Positions 1 to 12,317 of a stretch of DNA of 64,000 nt are shown piece by piece. This stretch comes from Ectobius pallidus (taxonomy: Eukaryota > Arthropoda > Insecta > Blattodea > Ectobiidae): positions 156,349,269 to 156,413,268 of the forward strand of contig CAXKWD010000007.1 in assembly GCA_964059195.1 (NCBI GenBank). Direction: 5' to 3'. A program made the position numbers and the translations under genes. Position 1 is the first letter of the stretch. The number at the start of each line of letters is the position of its first letter. Under the pieces are notes generated by a model. That model was not told the origin of the DNA. It saw only the letters and a list, made by a program, of their open reading frames with translations, and did not search any database.

Positions 1-7
1 TAGACGC

Positions 8-355
8 ATGTATAGTCCAGTTGATGAAAGAAAAATATCGAGAATAAGAACAGATTTAGAAATTATTTTGCAAGATCAGTGGAGGCATGTGAAATCTCTA
101 AGGTTTATGTCGCTGGGCATAGGAAAAGGAAGAACACGAAAAACTCTATTGTATGGGGATATAATAGGAATCAGACGAAAGGGTAGACCAAGGAAAAGGT
201 GGATACAATATGTAGAACATAATTTTAAAAAGCTGAGTATAAAGAATTCTAAAAGACAGGTACAGAAGAGGTACGTGGAAGAGGATTGTGAAGGAGGCCA
301 AAGCCCATCAAGGGCTGTAGAGCCGAGAAGGAAGAAAAACTGTTATGATGAATAA
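8..355 (+). pseudogene. LINE reverse-transcriptase C-terminal tail, relic
   Basis: An open frame of about 115 residues resembles the extreme C-terminus of non-LTR retrotransposon endonuclease/RT polyproteins: a basic GRPRKRWIQYVE stretch followed by VEEDCEGGQSPSR, which aligns by eye with the usual ending 'W..VVEEAKAHHGL'. No RT catalytic motifs are present because the upstream part lies outside the window or is lost. The methionine at the start is not a gene start. It is probably a decayed 3' fragment of a LINE inserted near or in DOT1L. Family assignment is from remembered pattern only. Confidence 0.6.
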
Positions 356-429
356 TAATCTCTCCACTTTAAATTTGTGTTCAAGTGAGATTCTGGTCTG
401 GCAGTGTTTCTTGAAAAGAGGAGAATACA

Positions 430-860
430 GTGTCTGTTTTTAGTGGCTATATTTTGTTGAACTGTGGCATTTTTAACTTCCTGGCTCGGTGTGGTATTTC
501 CCCCTCCTGCGAAGCTATTCCCGTGTCGGGTGCAGAGTTCCCGGAATTAGAGCTTAATTCAAAAGTCTGGTGGTCGCATGTACCGAGTGGCCTAATTCTT
601 TCGGTTCGTAAAGCGCAGACCGCAGTAGACAGGTGGCGCACGGCATGGCAGGTGGAAGTCACGAAAAGAAAAAAGGCGCGCGAACAATTATGCAAGGTGG
701 CAACACTGCAGGTGCGGGTATTGATCCGACGCCGACGCCGCTGCAAGTGGGTCTCGTGACGTCATTGCCAGCTCGGGTTCGAATCCCGAGTTACATAACT
801 TTCCCTCTGTTCCGCATTCAGCACGCAAGAGATACAGCGCATTGTTAAAACAGGATCGAT
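430..860. promoter_or_regulatory. GC/CpG-rich segment with a consensus CRE (TGACGTCA)
   Basis: This stretch is visibly richer in G+C and CpG than the AT-rich sequence around it. It contains the palindrome TGACGTCA near 757-764, the consensus CREB/ATF site, and GCGCGCG near 676. Open frames exist on both strands but match nothing I recognise. It also has a tRNA B-box-like GGTTCGAATCCC at about 776-787, so it could be a degraded SINE instead of a promoter. A role as a DOT1L upstream promoter is possible but not shown. Confidence 0.25.
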
Positions 861-2163
861 GAAACGCAACCCTCCTGCCTAACACAGACTTCATGTAGCC
901 ATGTTTCCAGCCAAGTTCTCGACAAGCTCTACAAATGAGAGAATTTTACCTATTCCCCATTTTAAACCGTATATGCTATCGTAAGGCACCTATTTGCATT
1001 TAATATTTCTTAGTAAAACTGTGCCTAGACCGTTAGCCATTAACTCTTCTGTCAGAGTGCACGAGATCATGAAAGTGGAATACTGTATTACCAAAAATAA
1101 ATCGTATGCATGGATTTCTTTCTATCAACTTTTTATTTAGAAAAAATATATTACTGATAGGAGCGAGGATGAAAATGTCATAAAAATATACATTTTGTCT
1201 AGGCTACCTTTCTCTGCTTAGGCTGCCAGAATGTTTTAAATACATATAATATCGATTTGTGTAATTAATATCGACCTTGTACATGTTTCTTCCATGTTCT
1301 GTAACTTAAATTTAGGGGCGATATCATCTTGAAAAACTATAGTATAGCCTATTATATAAATGCTTGTACAATTTATAAAAAAAATACGGCACTATCAAGA
1401 TAATAGTGATAATCGGTGGCCATCTATTGAAACAGCATGCGTACATGTAACTAATAATGGCAAATTCAACACTGACTCGCATTTTTGTTTAGTTATGTTT
1501 GTTTGCAGTATCAGCATATTATTTGGAAATACCAGGCAACATGTAAAGCTGATTGTGGCATTAAAAACAAGATAGTGAGCCTAGAGTACAGGTGTTTTGT
1601 GTAGTAACATAAGTTAGCTCTTGTTTTTTATTTTTTTTATTTACCTTTATTCCTTAATGTAGCCTAATGTAACACGACGAAAACTGCATACCGAATTAGA
1701 GGAGTGTCATGATCTTTACGTAATCTAGTTAGTCTCATTCCATTGGTTCTAGCCAAAACAGTCACAAGCTATAGAACCACCATAGACTACAACAAAATTC
1801 CACTGAACAGGGGAAAGCAGTACTATACAAACATCTGGAATTCAACATATTATAGGCCTATGTTAATTCAGAAGTAGCAGCCCACACCAAACTATTCATA
1901 CCCACTATTTTCCAAGGACTCTCCCTGCAGCTCTGGCCAAACTATGCTAACGCAGTTCCTGACAAACCACGGAGTTTTTTTCGATTCTACCTCCATAGAA
2001 TTAACTAGACTCCCTCACCACTCTGCTATGAAAAGGCAGTACAAACAGCATATCATCTCATGACAGAATGCGCGCTATTTTTCAGAACAAGACCTGCAGT
2101 ATTTTGAATGTTCCCTTTATATCAGGTGCTGAACTATCACTTGAACAGTCAACGTTCCTGAAA
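861..2163. other. AT-rich non-coding stretch, nothing recognised
   Basis: No convincing ORF, RNA gene or terminal-repeat structure seen. Open frames here are short and low-complexity. Confidence 0.5.

Positions 2164-2165
<2 letters not shown>

Positions 2166-2220
<55 letters not shown>
2166..2220. repeat. (TA)n(TG)n microsatellite
   Basis: Alternating TA for about 30 bases passes directly into TG repeats. It forms the 5' start of the Helitron. Confidence 0.95.
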
Positions 2221-2570
2221 CCTTTATGCATTACTACACCATTCATCCGATCGCCATGAAACTTTGGGAAGTTGTTGAGTGCATTCCCGGGAAGGTTTCT
2301 GGCATATTACATTTTTAATTTTTCCTTTCGTTCGTGAGTTATGAGTGAAAAACGGGCAAAAAACGTGTATTTTTTGCGTTTTCGAAGCATCGTTTTCAGT
2401 AATACCATTCAATGCCAAATCAATTACAGTAGGCTTTGGCTATTTTTGTCATTCCTTGGACATAAAACTATCGCGATCGCTTGAATGTTGTAGCTCACGC
2501 TGGTCGATTCATTTGTTTATAATGTCAAGGCACGCAGACATATGAAATTTTCAACCTACATCGAAGAGGA

Positions 2571-2598
2571 TTATTATTATTATTATTATTATTATTAT
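2571..2598. repeat. (TTA)n microsatellite
   Basis: About nine tandem TTA units within the first half of the Helitron's internal duplication. They are absent from the second half, so they expanded after the duplication or were lost. Confidence 0.9.
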
Positions 2599-3165
2599 AA
2601 TTATAAAAGGGATAATCAATATAGGCCTCAATATGGTCAAACGTTGTTCGATTTGGACGAAACTCACTATACAGGGGTTTTCTGGGCCAAGGACCTCGAA
2701 TCTGAGGTAGCTTTTACCAGTCGACGCTATCTAATCGTGGTATGTAATTCACGTGATTTAGGTGTTAATAAATATAATGATTTAACTTTTATGCTCTTAA
2801 TTTTTAATTTTTGAAATAATTATCGCGGGCAATCGCTTGATTTTGTAAGTCCATCCTTGACGATTCATTTGTTTAGAATATCAAGGCCCGCAGACGTATG
2901 AAATTTTCAACCTACACGGAAGAGGGATATTCAATATAGGCCTAAATATGGTCAAACATTGTTCGACTTGGACGAAACTCACTATGCAGGGGTTTTCTGG
3001 GCCAGGGAACTCTAATCTGAGGTCGCTTTTACCAGGCGACACTATCTAATCGTGGTATTTAGTCCACGTGATTTAGGTGTTAATAAATATAATGATTTAA
3101 CTATTATGCTCTTAATTTTTAATTTTTGAAATAATTATCGCGTGCGAAGCCGCGGGCACACGTAG

Positions 3166-4678
3166 TATATATATATAATTATTTCAAAAATAAAAAAAAA
3201 AATATATATATGTAACAAGGAACATAATATATTACATTTGCTGGTAGGCTTATGTTTAAAAAAGTCACCTAGCCAGAAGGTAGAAACTTGCACTCCTTGT
3301 ACGCCTGCAGATTTGACAACCCTAGTTTCTTGAAGTACAGGTGTTTCTTATTTAGTCGTTAAAAAAGCATCTGCTAGATACAGGAGTTCTTATGTAGGTA
3401 ATGCCCACATGTAACAAAAGTCTATAGTAATTAATAAGTATTAAACTTAAGAAAAGGCTTTATGTTTACTAGTAAATATCACGTTCGTTTCCTGTTCAAG
3501 GAAAAAAAAGACAGTTGTTTACAAAGGAAACATTTTGAATTACATAGTATGGTTATTGAATTTTGTTTTGAAAATGAAATCAACTTATGTTGTGGGTTAA
3601 ATCATTTTGCGTAATAATAGCCATAATTATAGAATATAGTCTTTGTGTTAAATGGGTATCGTGGATCATCTGCATGTAAGTTGCCATTTTTAATACATGC
3701 TGTTAACATGAATTACCACAAGAAAAAATAATATCTTAAATTATAAAAAATTTGAATCACAAAACTTTTCAAATTCTAAGATTAAGTTCTTTGATATAGT
3801 AATAAGTAGATATATTGATCACTATTACACTATGTAACTCTGTTTCCCTTCATCACCTATTAGTTCACTTCACTCTTATAATCAAGTCATCTTATGTATG
3901 TTCCTATATAATGTACCTCTTGTATATAATGTAGTGTAATGATAGGTTATTTGTAATTGGAAATTTATGTACCACAATGCATGTCATGTTGTATATAGCC
4001 CCTTAAGGTGAGTTTTGCTCGTTAGGGGTTTTTACCATAAATTAATAAATAAGGTACAAGAATTGTCATACTCTCTGGAAAAGAATGTATTGTTTCAGTC
4101 TGGGAGATCATTTATATACCAGTAAACAGTATGCTGTATTTTTCATATGTCGCACATATGAATCTGGCTTTGAAAGTATGGGCCCTGACTCTTTGCTCTT
4201 GTGTCTTCCTATCTGTTGTTTTGTTAGCTTTACCTACCGCACGTTTAATTAATTATTTTATGTTTCAAGATTTTTCTTTTTCTGTAACTGGTACTGGAGA
4301 TTTTCAGGAAGCATTTGTATATAGGCCCAAGTAAATAAGTAAGCAGTATTACTACTGATGGTGGCGGTCATAAGGTTTCGCAAACCCTCTTTTTGACTTG
4401 GTATATTCATTAAAGGGATACTGTTATTTCAAAGGAACTTCCTGTCGCTTATTTTTGATCCTTTCTTTCTGTCTGTCTTTTTTTTTAATTTTGTTTTTTA
4501 ATTGGTACAATGTAATCGAAGGATATTTGGAACTGAAACTTAATATTTTACGGTTGTAAGCCGTTTTTTGACGCCTAAGCTTATTTCTACTGGAAATGCA
4601 TTTATAAAACAAATTTTTAACTCGTAAAAAGTAAAGTATTACAGACGTTAGAATCATGTAGAGATAGTAAGACCAGTC
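3166..4678. other. AT-rich non-coding stretch, nothing recognised
   Basis: No supportable gene or repeat seen. A short open frame at 4131-4334 has a hydrophobic start but no recognisable similarity and no gene-like context. Confidence 0.45.
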
Positions 4679-4797
4679 TTCCGCATAGGCCTCCTTAACC
4701 CCATTATTGCTGTTGGCACCCAGGTCTGTTAAAGGCTGAGTGGACCTCTTTGTCTTAGTGATAACCAGAAGGATTAGGCCAATCGAAAATTCCCAAT
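4679..4797 (-). repeat. SINE family B fragment (body only)
   Basis: The words for 'ggcacccaggtctgttaaaggctgag' and 'accagaaggattaggccaat' match the body of the tRNA-SINE at 42207-42514 and 57041-57321 in the same orientation. The tRNA head is missing or diverged. An old, decayed copy. Confidence 0.55.
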
Positions 4798-5388
4798 GGT
4801 CTCTCGATCGCGTATTTGGACTTTAGAAATAAACAAGATCAGAAGTTATTATTGGTTTATAGAAGGAAATCACCTTATCCTACTGCAAATAATAATTTGC
4901 TAGTTTGTCATAGAGTGTAGTTGGTGATACAGTATTTCCGAACTCATTCAAACACCCATGGGGATCGGTTGAATGATCTCTGGTTTCCTTATGTTGCTTT
5001 TTCAGGCTGACATGAATGCCATGGGGAGTCTTTCAGCTATATTTATGTTCCCCTCTCTCGATAAGTCACTGATAAATAATAGTCTTTACACGTAAGAAGG
5101 CTTGGGGATAGGACTCTTCCAGACTTACTCCGGGATTGATTCCCTTGCTTTTCGGGTGCATTATGATTACCACTTGCAAACATGGGCGAAATATGTGTCC
5201 TCTAGAGACCCATTGTATGAGCTCTAGCATTGAGCTATTATCATCTGAGTAGCTATAAGTTTGTTCATTTCAGATTTACTACCCAGAAAATAATTTTTAG
5301 AGTCTGAATTCTAATTTCTGTCATTCCAACTTCAATTCAGTCTTGCTAACCACATGACTTCTCTAAGGAAGTAAGAATAGGCCTATAG

Positions 5389-5389
5389 A

Positions 5390-5420
<31 letters not shown>
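5389..5420. repeat. (ATA)n microsatellite
   Basis: About ten tandem AATAAT units in non-coding sequence. A shorter similar run is at 6008-6027. Confidence 0.9.
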
Positions 5421-6975
5421 TATTAATAGTAATATACCAATAATGAGGAAAACAAACAATTAAGTAGACTAATATTGATACAGCAATAAAACAAAGATGC
5501 TCTTGGAGCCATTTTTAACAAGACATATTTATAAAGGGAAAAGAATAAACGATGCTTCTCTCAGCGATGGTGAAGATGTTATTTGCCTTAGGATGATAAA
5601 AGTTTGTCATACGTGATTCCTTTGACAAGCACATAGGCTAAGCGAGGACTTCAAGAACATAGATTAAAGTAGCAATTAAATTGTTTCGTCAAGTGATTCT
5701 GAGGATTAACACTCTGAAAATTACTTGGCATTACATGGCTAGGTAGATAAAAAAGCGTTAAAAAGTTATGATGGATTGCTCCCAATGAAATTTGCAGCAG
5801 GCAAGTACGGCACACAATCTCACCATCTAATTGCACAATAGGCCTACTTCCTTTCCTGTTCTTGAAGGATGTGTTAATTTTGTGGTATGATGCTATCGTA
5901 AATGTGGTTAATGAGAACGTGTTGTCTTGCTGTAGAAGTTCAGCCTGCTTTAGAGGGAATTGTAACATTTCTTGAACTGTGAACTTGGTCATCGCTGATC
6001 ACTTTAGTAATAATAATAATAATAATAAAGTGCATAGAGAATTACAAAAAATAGTAGTACTCGTTAAATTGCATTATAACACTTTAAAAAAAGGGTCAGC
6101 GTAACAGATTTTAATAAAATTAAAACTAATGAAGTAAAACGTCGCTTCAATATTATACAATCAGTTCTGAAAACATTCTAAGGCTATGTGCAATCAATTA
6201 TTGTACAGTCGGTCCTCAAAACATTCATTTAACCAAATATGCTCTAAATGTTTGGATTAACAGATATATGCACAGTATTTTTTGTTAGAAATATGTCGTT
6301 AAAATGTGACAAATTAATAAAATATGCACAAATATTTAAATAGCATCAAATATGATGCATTATTACAAAATTAACAAAATATGCAACTATATGCAAAATG
6401 AAACCATGAATTTTCTGTTCCTTCATATCTTGTACACATTTTAACACTATTTTGTAATGGAGTGGGTTTGAAAAAATATTTTCAATAAACTTCCGGGTCA
6501 TAATCATCATCATAATAATTTCTAACTCAAATGACATTATGACAACTGCATGTGAATACTATCTTAGCAAAGCAGCAGTTGCATTATCATTGAGATAGAT
6601 AATTCTTTTTCTTAAAAATAGCCTATAATTTATTAAACACTGTTTGTCACTGCAGTTTGCGACTGGTTTCTCCACTCTCTCGCATGCATTCAATATAAGC
6701 GAAATAGAAATTCCTGACGACATTTGGATGAGACACGTTTTCTTCTTTTGGTTCCCACATAACTGCTTCAACTGAGGCGTGAAGTAAGGGCGTGATTTGT
6801 TTACTTCCAAAAACCCAACTGGGTTAATCGAGCAGTTTCTAACTTTTCTAAAACATTAACCTGAAATCAACCTACTGGTGTTAATGATTTTTTTATTTAT
6901 TTGTAAATCAATATTCATGAAACTATTTGGGTTAGAATCCTGGTGTTAGAGGGGGTTTTCTTTTAAAGTATAGGC
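5421..6975. other. AT-rich non-coding stretch; traces of hAT-family interior
   Basis: The 6290-6420 part has repeated 'atatgca' words and the string AAAATATGCAACTATATGCA, resembling the right interior of the hAT-like element at 52444-52878, but no terminal repeats could be placed. The 113-residue minus-strand open frame at 5651-5992 has no recognisable motif and is probably chance. Confidence 0.35.
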
Positions 6976-6977
6976 TA

Positions 6978-7454
6978 CCGTATTTACTCGAATATATTGC
7001 CCCCTCGAATTTAATGCCCACACCGATTTTGAAACTTGAAATCATAAAAAAAAAGAATTTGTTGGCGAATGTTATGCGCATCAGTGGTAAGGATAGGTAT
7101 TTTATTTGGAATTTTGTCGTAGTATTAAGGGAATAATGATCCACCACGTAAACATTTGAAATTACCATCAAATTTAACTGCCAGTTTCAGGCCTACAAGT
7201 ATATTTACTGACACGATTTTGTTTAAATTTTTCACATGGGGTGCTTATACTAAGAGCTAAGAACAGCATCATAAGATATTCTTCTCTTCTTACCCTCCAT
7301 TTCGTGACTACTAACTAATATTTTTTATACGCAGATAAAAGTTACCGGTGCTGCCATCCTAAGAAACGGATTTGTACTCGAATTAAACACGCACCTCAGT
7401 TTTGAGAGCTACAAATGGACAAAAAAGATGCGGGTTATATTCGAGTAAATACGG
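6978..7454. mobile_element. TIR miniature element, TA target site (Tc1/mariner-pogo-like)
   Basis: The ends are CCGTATTTACTCGAATATA and its reverse complement, each flanked by TA (6976-6977 and 7455-7456). The 19-bp terminal inverted repeat matches exactly by eye. The 477-bp interior has no transposase frame. TA duplication suggests the Tc1/mariner-pogo group. A termini pattern of this type is widespread among eukaryotes. Confidence 0.8.
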
Positions 7455-7456
7455 TA

Positions 7457-8367
7457 ATTGTTTTTAGTTGGTTTAGGAGATTTTCTTTCACACACTCAGG
7501 GGTGCCCATACACAACCGCAATTTGCACACGACTGTTTTTCGACCATAATTAAATGTTTAAGTTGTGAGACTTTATATTCATAAAAAAATCGTCCCGACG
7601 CTTGAGTCAGCTGTTAGCAAGTTCTCGTAGCTGTTGCTTTCTGCGAGCAGCTGATGTAGCCTACGGCAGATGTGCCAGCTATTACGGATTATCCCTAATT
7701 ATTACGATTTTCCATTCATTACCACGAAGTTAAGGCCAGAGGCAAACTTTATTGCGAAAATATAGAAATCGTGAAACCAAAATGTCAACGCTTTCCTGTG
7801 TTCGTCATCTAAGCAAATAAAATAATCGCTTTCGTCGTGTTTTCAAGAGTGGAATTACGATAACAGCAGACACGCTGGTGACGAAACTTACATCTTAGTC
7901 AGCTGATAGATTTTATGGTATTAAACAAAAGCGTTCTGGCACTTTGTTGCATCTGTTTACCTGATTTTATTATAATGTTAAAATTAACACGAACAGAATT
8001 GATTTTATTTTATATGCCGGCACTGGTTTTATTATGCAGTTTCTTTTGCTACTCTCAAGGTTTGAAGATCGTTCCATATGCTCGATAATAAACAAACTAT
8101 ACCACCCTTGTGTTGTGATGAAAATCTATTTCGAAATGGTCGACGGCTGCAGTCAGTTCTCACTCTGCAAAGAAATTCTGCAAAATTTTATATATTTACT
8201 AATGTAAAATATAATTAATAAAATGGGCAATCTGAATAATATTAATGCCGTTGTTTCCTGTCAGTTCGTAAAACCAAAATAATTTCAAACTTTTAAAACA
8301 TGGTTTAGAAATGGATGTATGCACTCATAAGTCACAGATTATTGTCTTATTTGAACATTTCATAAGA
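7457..8367. other. Non-coding stretch, nothing recognised
   Basis: No gene or repeat structure identified. Confidence 0.45.
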
Positions 8368-8480
8368 ATATTATAGGAGAAAAATTCCTCCGACACTGGA
8401 ATTCGAACCCAGGACCTTCGGCTGTCCGGTATTCTACCAACTGACCTAGCCGGAGTTCGATTAACAGCTCTGTGAAGACA
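8368..8480 (-). repeat. tRNA-derived SINE, family D
   Basis: Reading the minus strand, an A-box-like region (TAGGTCAGTTGGTAGAAT) and a B box (GGGTTCGAATTCC) are about 30 bases apart, as in tRNA-derived SINE heads. The same head occurs at 17370-17452, 32327-32524 and 34376-34556. The cloverleaf is imperfect and it is embedded in a conserved non-tRNA tail (ATTCCTCC...TATAATATTC), so it is a SINE and not a tRNA gene. Confidence 0.7.
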
Positions 8481-10079
8481 AGTGGACATAACAACTTCCT
8501 CTTTCTGCAGCTTAGATTTCGTGAAGAGTGGATCAAGTTTAGGGAGAGAAATGTAAGGGAGATGTGTAGAAAGTGCTCCAATCTTGGAACACTGTTAGAT
8601 GTATGTTTATGTAACCGATACAGGAATGGACTCTGACATGGGGAAGTACCACAGTGAAATTCTCAGCAAGTGACCTGTATATCCTGCATGGTCATGCATG
8701 TTGGCTGCTTTCCATCCAGTAATCATCTATCCGTAAAAATGAGAAGTCAAATCAACTGCAAATAGTTTAGTTTTCAGTTCTCTGTTCATATGGAGAAGGG
8801 AAGTGTCATTGCCTTTTGCTCAAATCTGCGTTGGAATTTTGATGACAGAATTGATATGTTACAAGATCAGACATAATAAATCAGGTACCGGTAACTCTTT
8901 CTATCGAAGGACCCCAAAGTAGATCACAGAATAACTTTACAAATGGTAGTACTAGAATGATACTGGCGTAAGCAGGACATTACATACCCTATGATCTTAT
9001 TTTAATATGTCATCCATCCACTTTCGATGTGTTCATGAGATGAGGTTATCAAAATACAAACATAAGATTTTTGTAATCTATCTCAAGATTTAAAAATGGA
9101 GTTATTTGTTAACGAAAAGGTCTGTTCTCCGCATGGGCGTTATTCTTGTTTTGCGTAAGGTATGTACCAGTTATTTGAAAGAATGTGTCCCATTTTTCGC
9201 ATACCTAATTTTACACCGGTTCCCGACTTAATATTTTGTGAGATTGAAAAGGAAAATAAAAAAATTACTATGAATGCAAGAGTTGTAAAAAATAATCCAT
9301 AAATATATCTTGTTAGCATTCATTTTGGCAAAATTTAGCAGAGAGTAAAAATTGTTGGAAATACACCGTTATTTCTACAAGTAATTGAATTTGTGTTGTT
9401 TATAAGCTCCCATATTGATAGCATGCTTACGAAATGTAGCTTAAAACGGCTTTACCTGCAGCCATTTTGGTTTGATTCTGTGATAGACATGCAGGCAATT
9501 AAAGCTGAAAATAACTGTACTGATAATTTCATTAAGAATGGAAAATCATTTAATTTGTTGGACGAGGATGATTCTACTTATATTCTGTAGTTTTTTAAAA
9601 ATAACCCGTAGAGATTGCGAAATAACCACTTTGAAGTATGTACGGTTGAACATATCACATCAGGTAGTACAATAGTATGCATGCAGGTGTTTTCACGTAG
9701 GCCAGCGCACGTTGAACGGTACTGTATGTGCATGTTGGAATATCTACTGCTCGGCCTCCTTTGTGTCGGCTGATATAATCGCTGTAGACTAAACAAAATT
9801 GTTGGAATATTTACGAGGAAAAATAGAGTCCCGAGAAATGAAGGCTTGCTTCGATAAGAAAGCATATATGTTATGAAATTGAATGCTTCGCCTGATGTGT
9901 GGGATATGTCTCAAATACATTACTTTCATTCCAAATATTTGTAAGCACATATTACAAAGTATCAGTACCAGATCTATATCGACTGAGAAATTCTACGATT
10001 GCGTTATTCATATACAAATGCATGTGAATAGAAGTTGGGGAATATGAATGGAGAGGGAGTGAATACAAATTTATGTGCT
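8481..10079. other. Non-coding stretch, nothing recognised
   Basis: Only short open frames (for example 9393-9590 and 9578-9865) that lack any recognisable domain. Confidence 0.45.
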
Positions 10080-10087
10080 GATGCACA

Positions 10088-10533
10088 CATAGGCGTACCG
10101 AGGGGGGTTTTTTTGGGGTTTGAACCCCCCCTCCCCCATTGATTAAAAAAGGAAAATTATATAATTTTTTTAAGTCTGCCCATAAATTACTTAATACAAG
10201 TATAAAGCGTTGGAAGCTTAAAACTCGTTATTTTGCGTCTTGATTTTTAAAATTTTCCGGGGGGGGGGAAACCCCCGGAAGCTTAAAACTCGTTATTTTG
10301 CATCTTAATTTTTAAAATTCTCCGGGGGACGATCCCCGGAAGCTTAAAACTCGTTATTTTGCATCTTAATTTTTAAAATTCTCCGGGGGACGACCCCCGG
10401 AAGCTTAAAACTCGTTATTTTGCATTTTAATTTTTAAAATTTTCCGGGAGAGGACCCCCGGACCCCCCCCCCCTCCCCGGGCCCCGCGGATGTTATAACC
10501 CCTCCCCATATGGTCGGCCTGGTTACGCCTATG
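10088..10533. mobile_element. hAT-like non-autonomous element, family C, with internal tandem repeats
   Basis: The ends are CATAGGCGTACC and the complement of GGTTACGCCTATG. An 8-bp direct repeat GATGCACA flanks it at 10080-10087 and 10534-10541, the target duplication length of hAT elements. The interior carries about four direct units (starts near 10212, 10277, 10338 and 10399; period 61-65 bp), each holding GGAAGCTTAAAACTCGTTAT and a G-run/C-run pair. A shorter relative lies inverted at 43480-43772. No coding capacity. Confidence 0.8.
10212..10460. repeat. 61-bp tandem repeat inside hAT-like element
   Basis: Four near-identical units, period 65, 61 and 61 bp. Each starts GGAAGCTTAAAACTCG and ends in a potential G/C-rich stem (CCGGGGG...CCCCCGG). 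Confidence 0.9.
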
Positions 10534-10691
10534 GATGCACATGTCAAATTCTTAATTGCGTTATGATCAAAGTTAATTAAAGTAAAGTAGACATGCCTAA
10601 TCAATGGGCAGGCTTCTCGCTGCCCAGAAATGGTGTTCCTCATGTTATGTCCTTACTGGGGAACTGCTTATTATGTTACTACTTTTATTAT

Positions 10692-11416
10692 TAGGGTTCC
10701 GATGTTTATGACATGTCATTTTTATCCTGACCTTCATTCTCTCCGCAAACACAAATTAAACATGAATTGCACATTTGTCATCCTAATCAGACCGTTTTTA
10801 TTTTGCATATAAAGTCATATTTTGGTCATTTTCATGGTCTTGGTCATATTTCGGTCATGTTTGTAATTGAACGTCATATTTCAGTTGTAAAATCGGTAAA
10901 AGAGCACAATTATGTAGTAATTTATGTCCAGTGAATTGTCGACTTATTTTATTTTATTTTTTTTTCGAACAAGAGCCATGGGTATTTTGGTTTTACTTTA
11001 ACTGAAATGTGTTTATTTTTTTTTCGAACAAGAGCCATGGGTATTTTGGTTTTACTTTAACTGAAATGTGAAGGTAATAGCACAATTACTTCTTCCTGTT
11101 TGTTGTTAATAACTTCCAATAAACATATTTTTACCAGATGTTCAGTTCACATTTGCAGTGGTATCTGGAAACATTAAAAGATCAGATGTTTTGTACTAGT
11201 AAGACTGTAAATCACCCGTAAAATTGTTTAAAAGTGATTATGTGATTGAATTAATGTGATGTTTTAATTTAGTGTCACAAAACGTTTTAAATTGGAACAT
11301 TTATTTTTAGAAATTACGTTCTGTTATGAGGTCATATTTAGGATATTTAGTCATTTTGAAGGTCACATTTGCAGTCATATTTTCCATTCTTTTAAGTCAT
11401 AAACATCCGAACCCTA
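10692..11416. mobile_element. hAT-like non-autonomous element, family B
   Basis: It begins TAGGGTTCCGATGTTTATGA and ends with the complement (TCATAAACATCCGAACCCTA). It shares ends and interior (GTCATATTT repeats near both ends) with the element at 27970-28608, which has a perfect 8-bp duplication. No clear target duplication is seen here. The interior holds a 59-bp tandem duplication (CGAACAAGAGCCATGGGTAT at 10966 and 11025). Confidence 0.75.
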
Positions 11417-11424
11417 GTCATGAG

Positions 11425-12310
11425 ATATGTCTCTCTCTACATGGGAGGCGTGTTTTTAAAGTAATTACCTATAATTAAAAAATAGAACATTATTCTTAAA
11501 ATACTTCTTTAATATTCATTACCTTACACGACTTCTCCATATAATCACTTCCGTTATTCCGGCACTTGTAACGAGAAACCAATTTTTGTATGCCTTCGTA
11601 AAAAAAATAAAAAAAAAAAAATGCCGCCTGTGATGAAAGCCAGGTCTGCACTTCTTGGTTCACATCATCATCGTCATTGAAATGTTTTCCACCAAGGAAT
11701 TTCTTCAGATAAAAAAAACATGAAAATCGCTTGGTGCCCGGCCGTACACACCCAAACAAACTCAAGGTGATCGAATCGTTTGGTTGGGAACAATTCGACC
11801 ACCCTCCCTGCAGTCCGGATTTGAATGATAATAAAATTATTTGGAAAATAATGTTCTATTATTTAAAATCCCCGTATTTGCTTTAAAAACACGGCTCATA
11901 ATAACCTCCTAGAGATTATAAATTTCAAGCTAGATTGAACATTGTACCATGTTAACGAGGGAATTAATATTGGCTATATTCAAATTAACTCGAAAAGCCG
12001 TATTTTTAAAATACGCATTTCCTTGATACTTTCGTCAGTTTGATGGATGTACTCGTAATGTAGGCAAATTACGAGTTGTCTGGTAGATTTTCCGTTCCCT
12101 TTACACTCCAAATACAGTGCAGCGGATAGGCTATCCGGTTCCGATCTTTCACTTACTGAGAGCTGCCCACTTGCACAGCTAGGACAGGGTTTAACACATC
12201 CTATAGCCGAAGTAGGTATCTGCATAAATGTTCATCGATTTCAAGAAGAGAATATAAAAATAGATTTTTCTTTTCTGTTTAATTACGCCGTAAATAACGG
12301 GGTGTTAGGG
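11425..12310. other. Non-coding stretch; no supportable gene
   Basis: The minus-strand frame at 11496-11765 (89 residues) contains a low-complexity F/Y run from an A-tract. Its fragment 'GYEGIQKLVSRYKC' is reminiscent of a mariner transposase C-terminus (read as EGIQKLVSRY.KC), so this may be a decayed mariner piece. Frames do not stay open. Confidence 0.35.
11500..11790 (-). pseudogene. Mariner-type transposase C-terminal relic (tentative)
   Basis: On the minus strand, residues reading SSQAAFF...FYEGIQKLVSRYKCRNNGSDYMEK match the general layout of mariner transposase ends (D-F-Y-.-.-G-I-.-K-L-V-.-R-Y-.-K-C-.-.-.-.-G-D-Y-.-E-K). An A-tract interrupts it. No TIRs were located. It is a fragment with no likely function. 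Confidence 0.55.
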
Positions 12311-12317
12311 ATCTGAA

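Larger units (their letters stand above)
2164..3165 (+). mobile_element. Non-autonomous Helitron
   Basis: The left end is TC followed by a (TA)n/(TG)n run after an A. The right end has a GC-rich hairpin-forming segment (GCGTGCGAAGCCGCGGGC) a few bases before CGTAG then T, the layout of Helitron 3' ends (hairpin then CTRR, insertion between A and T). The same 3' third occurs at 44588-44825 and, reversed, at 50862-50950. No Rep or helicase ORF is present. The segment around 2500-2815 is repeated at 2850-3135, so the element carries an internal tandem duplication. The 3' CTRR is imperfect (GTAG). Confidence 0.6.

Noticed and set aside
5651..5992. 113-residue minus-strand open frame
   Set aside because: No recognisable motif, no splice or promoter context, and AT-rich composition.
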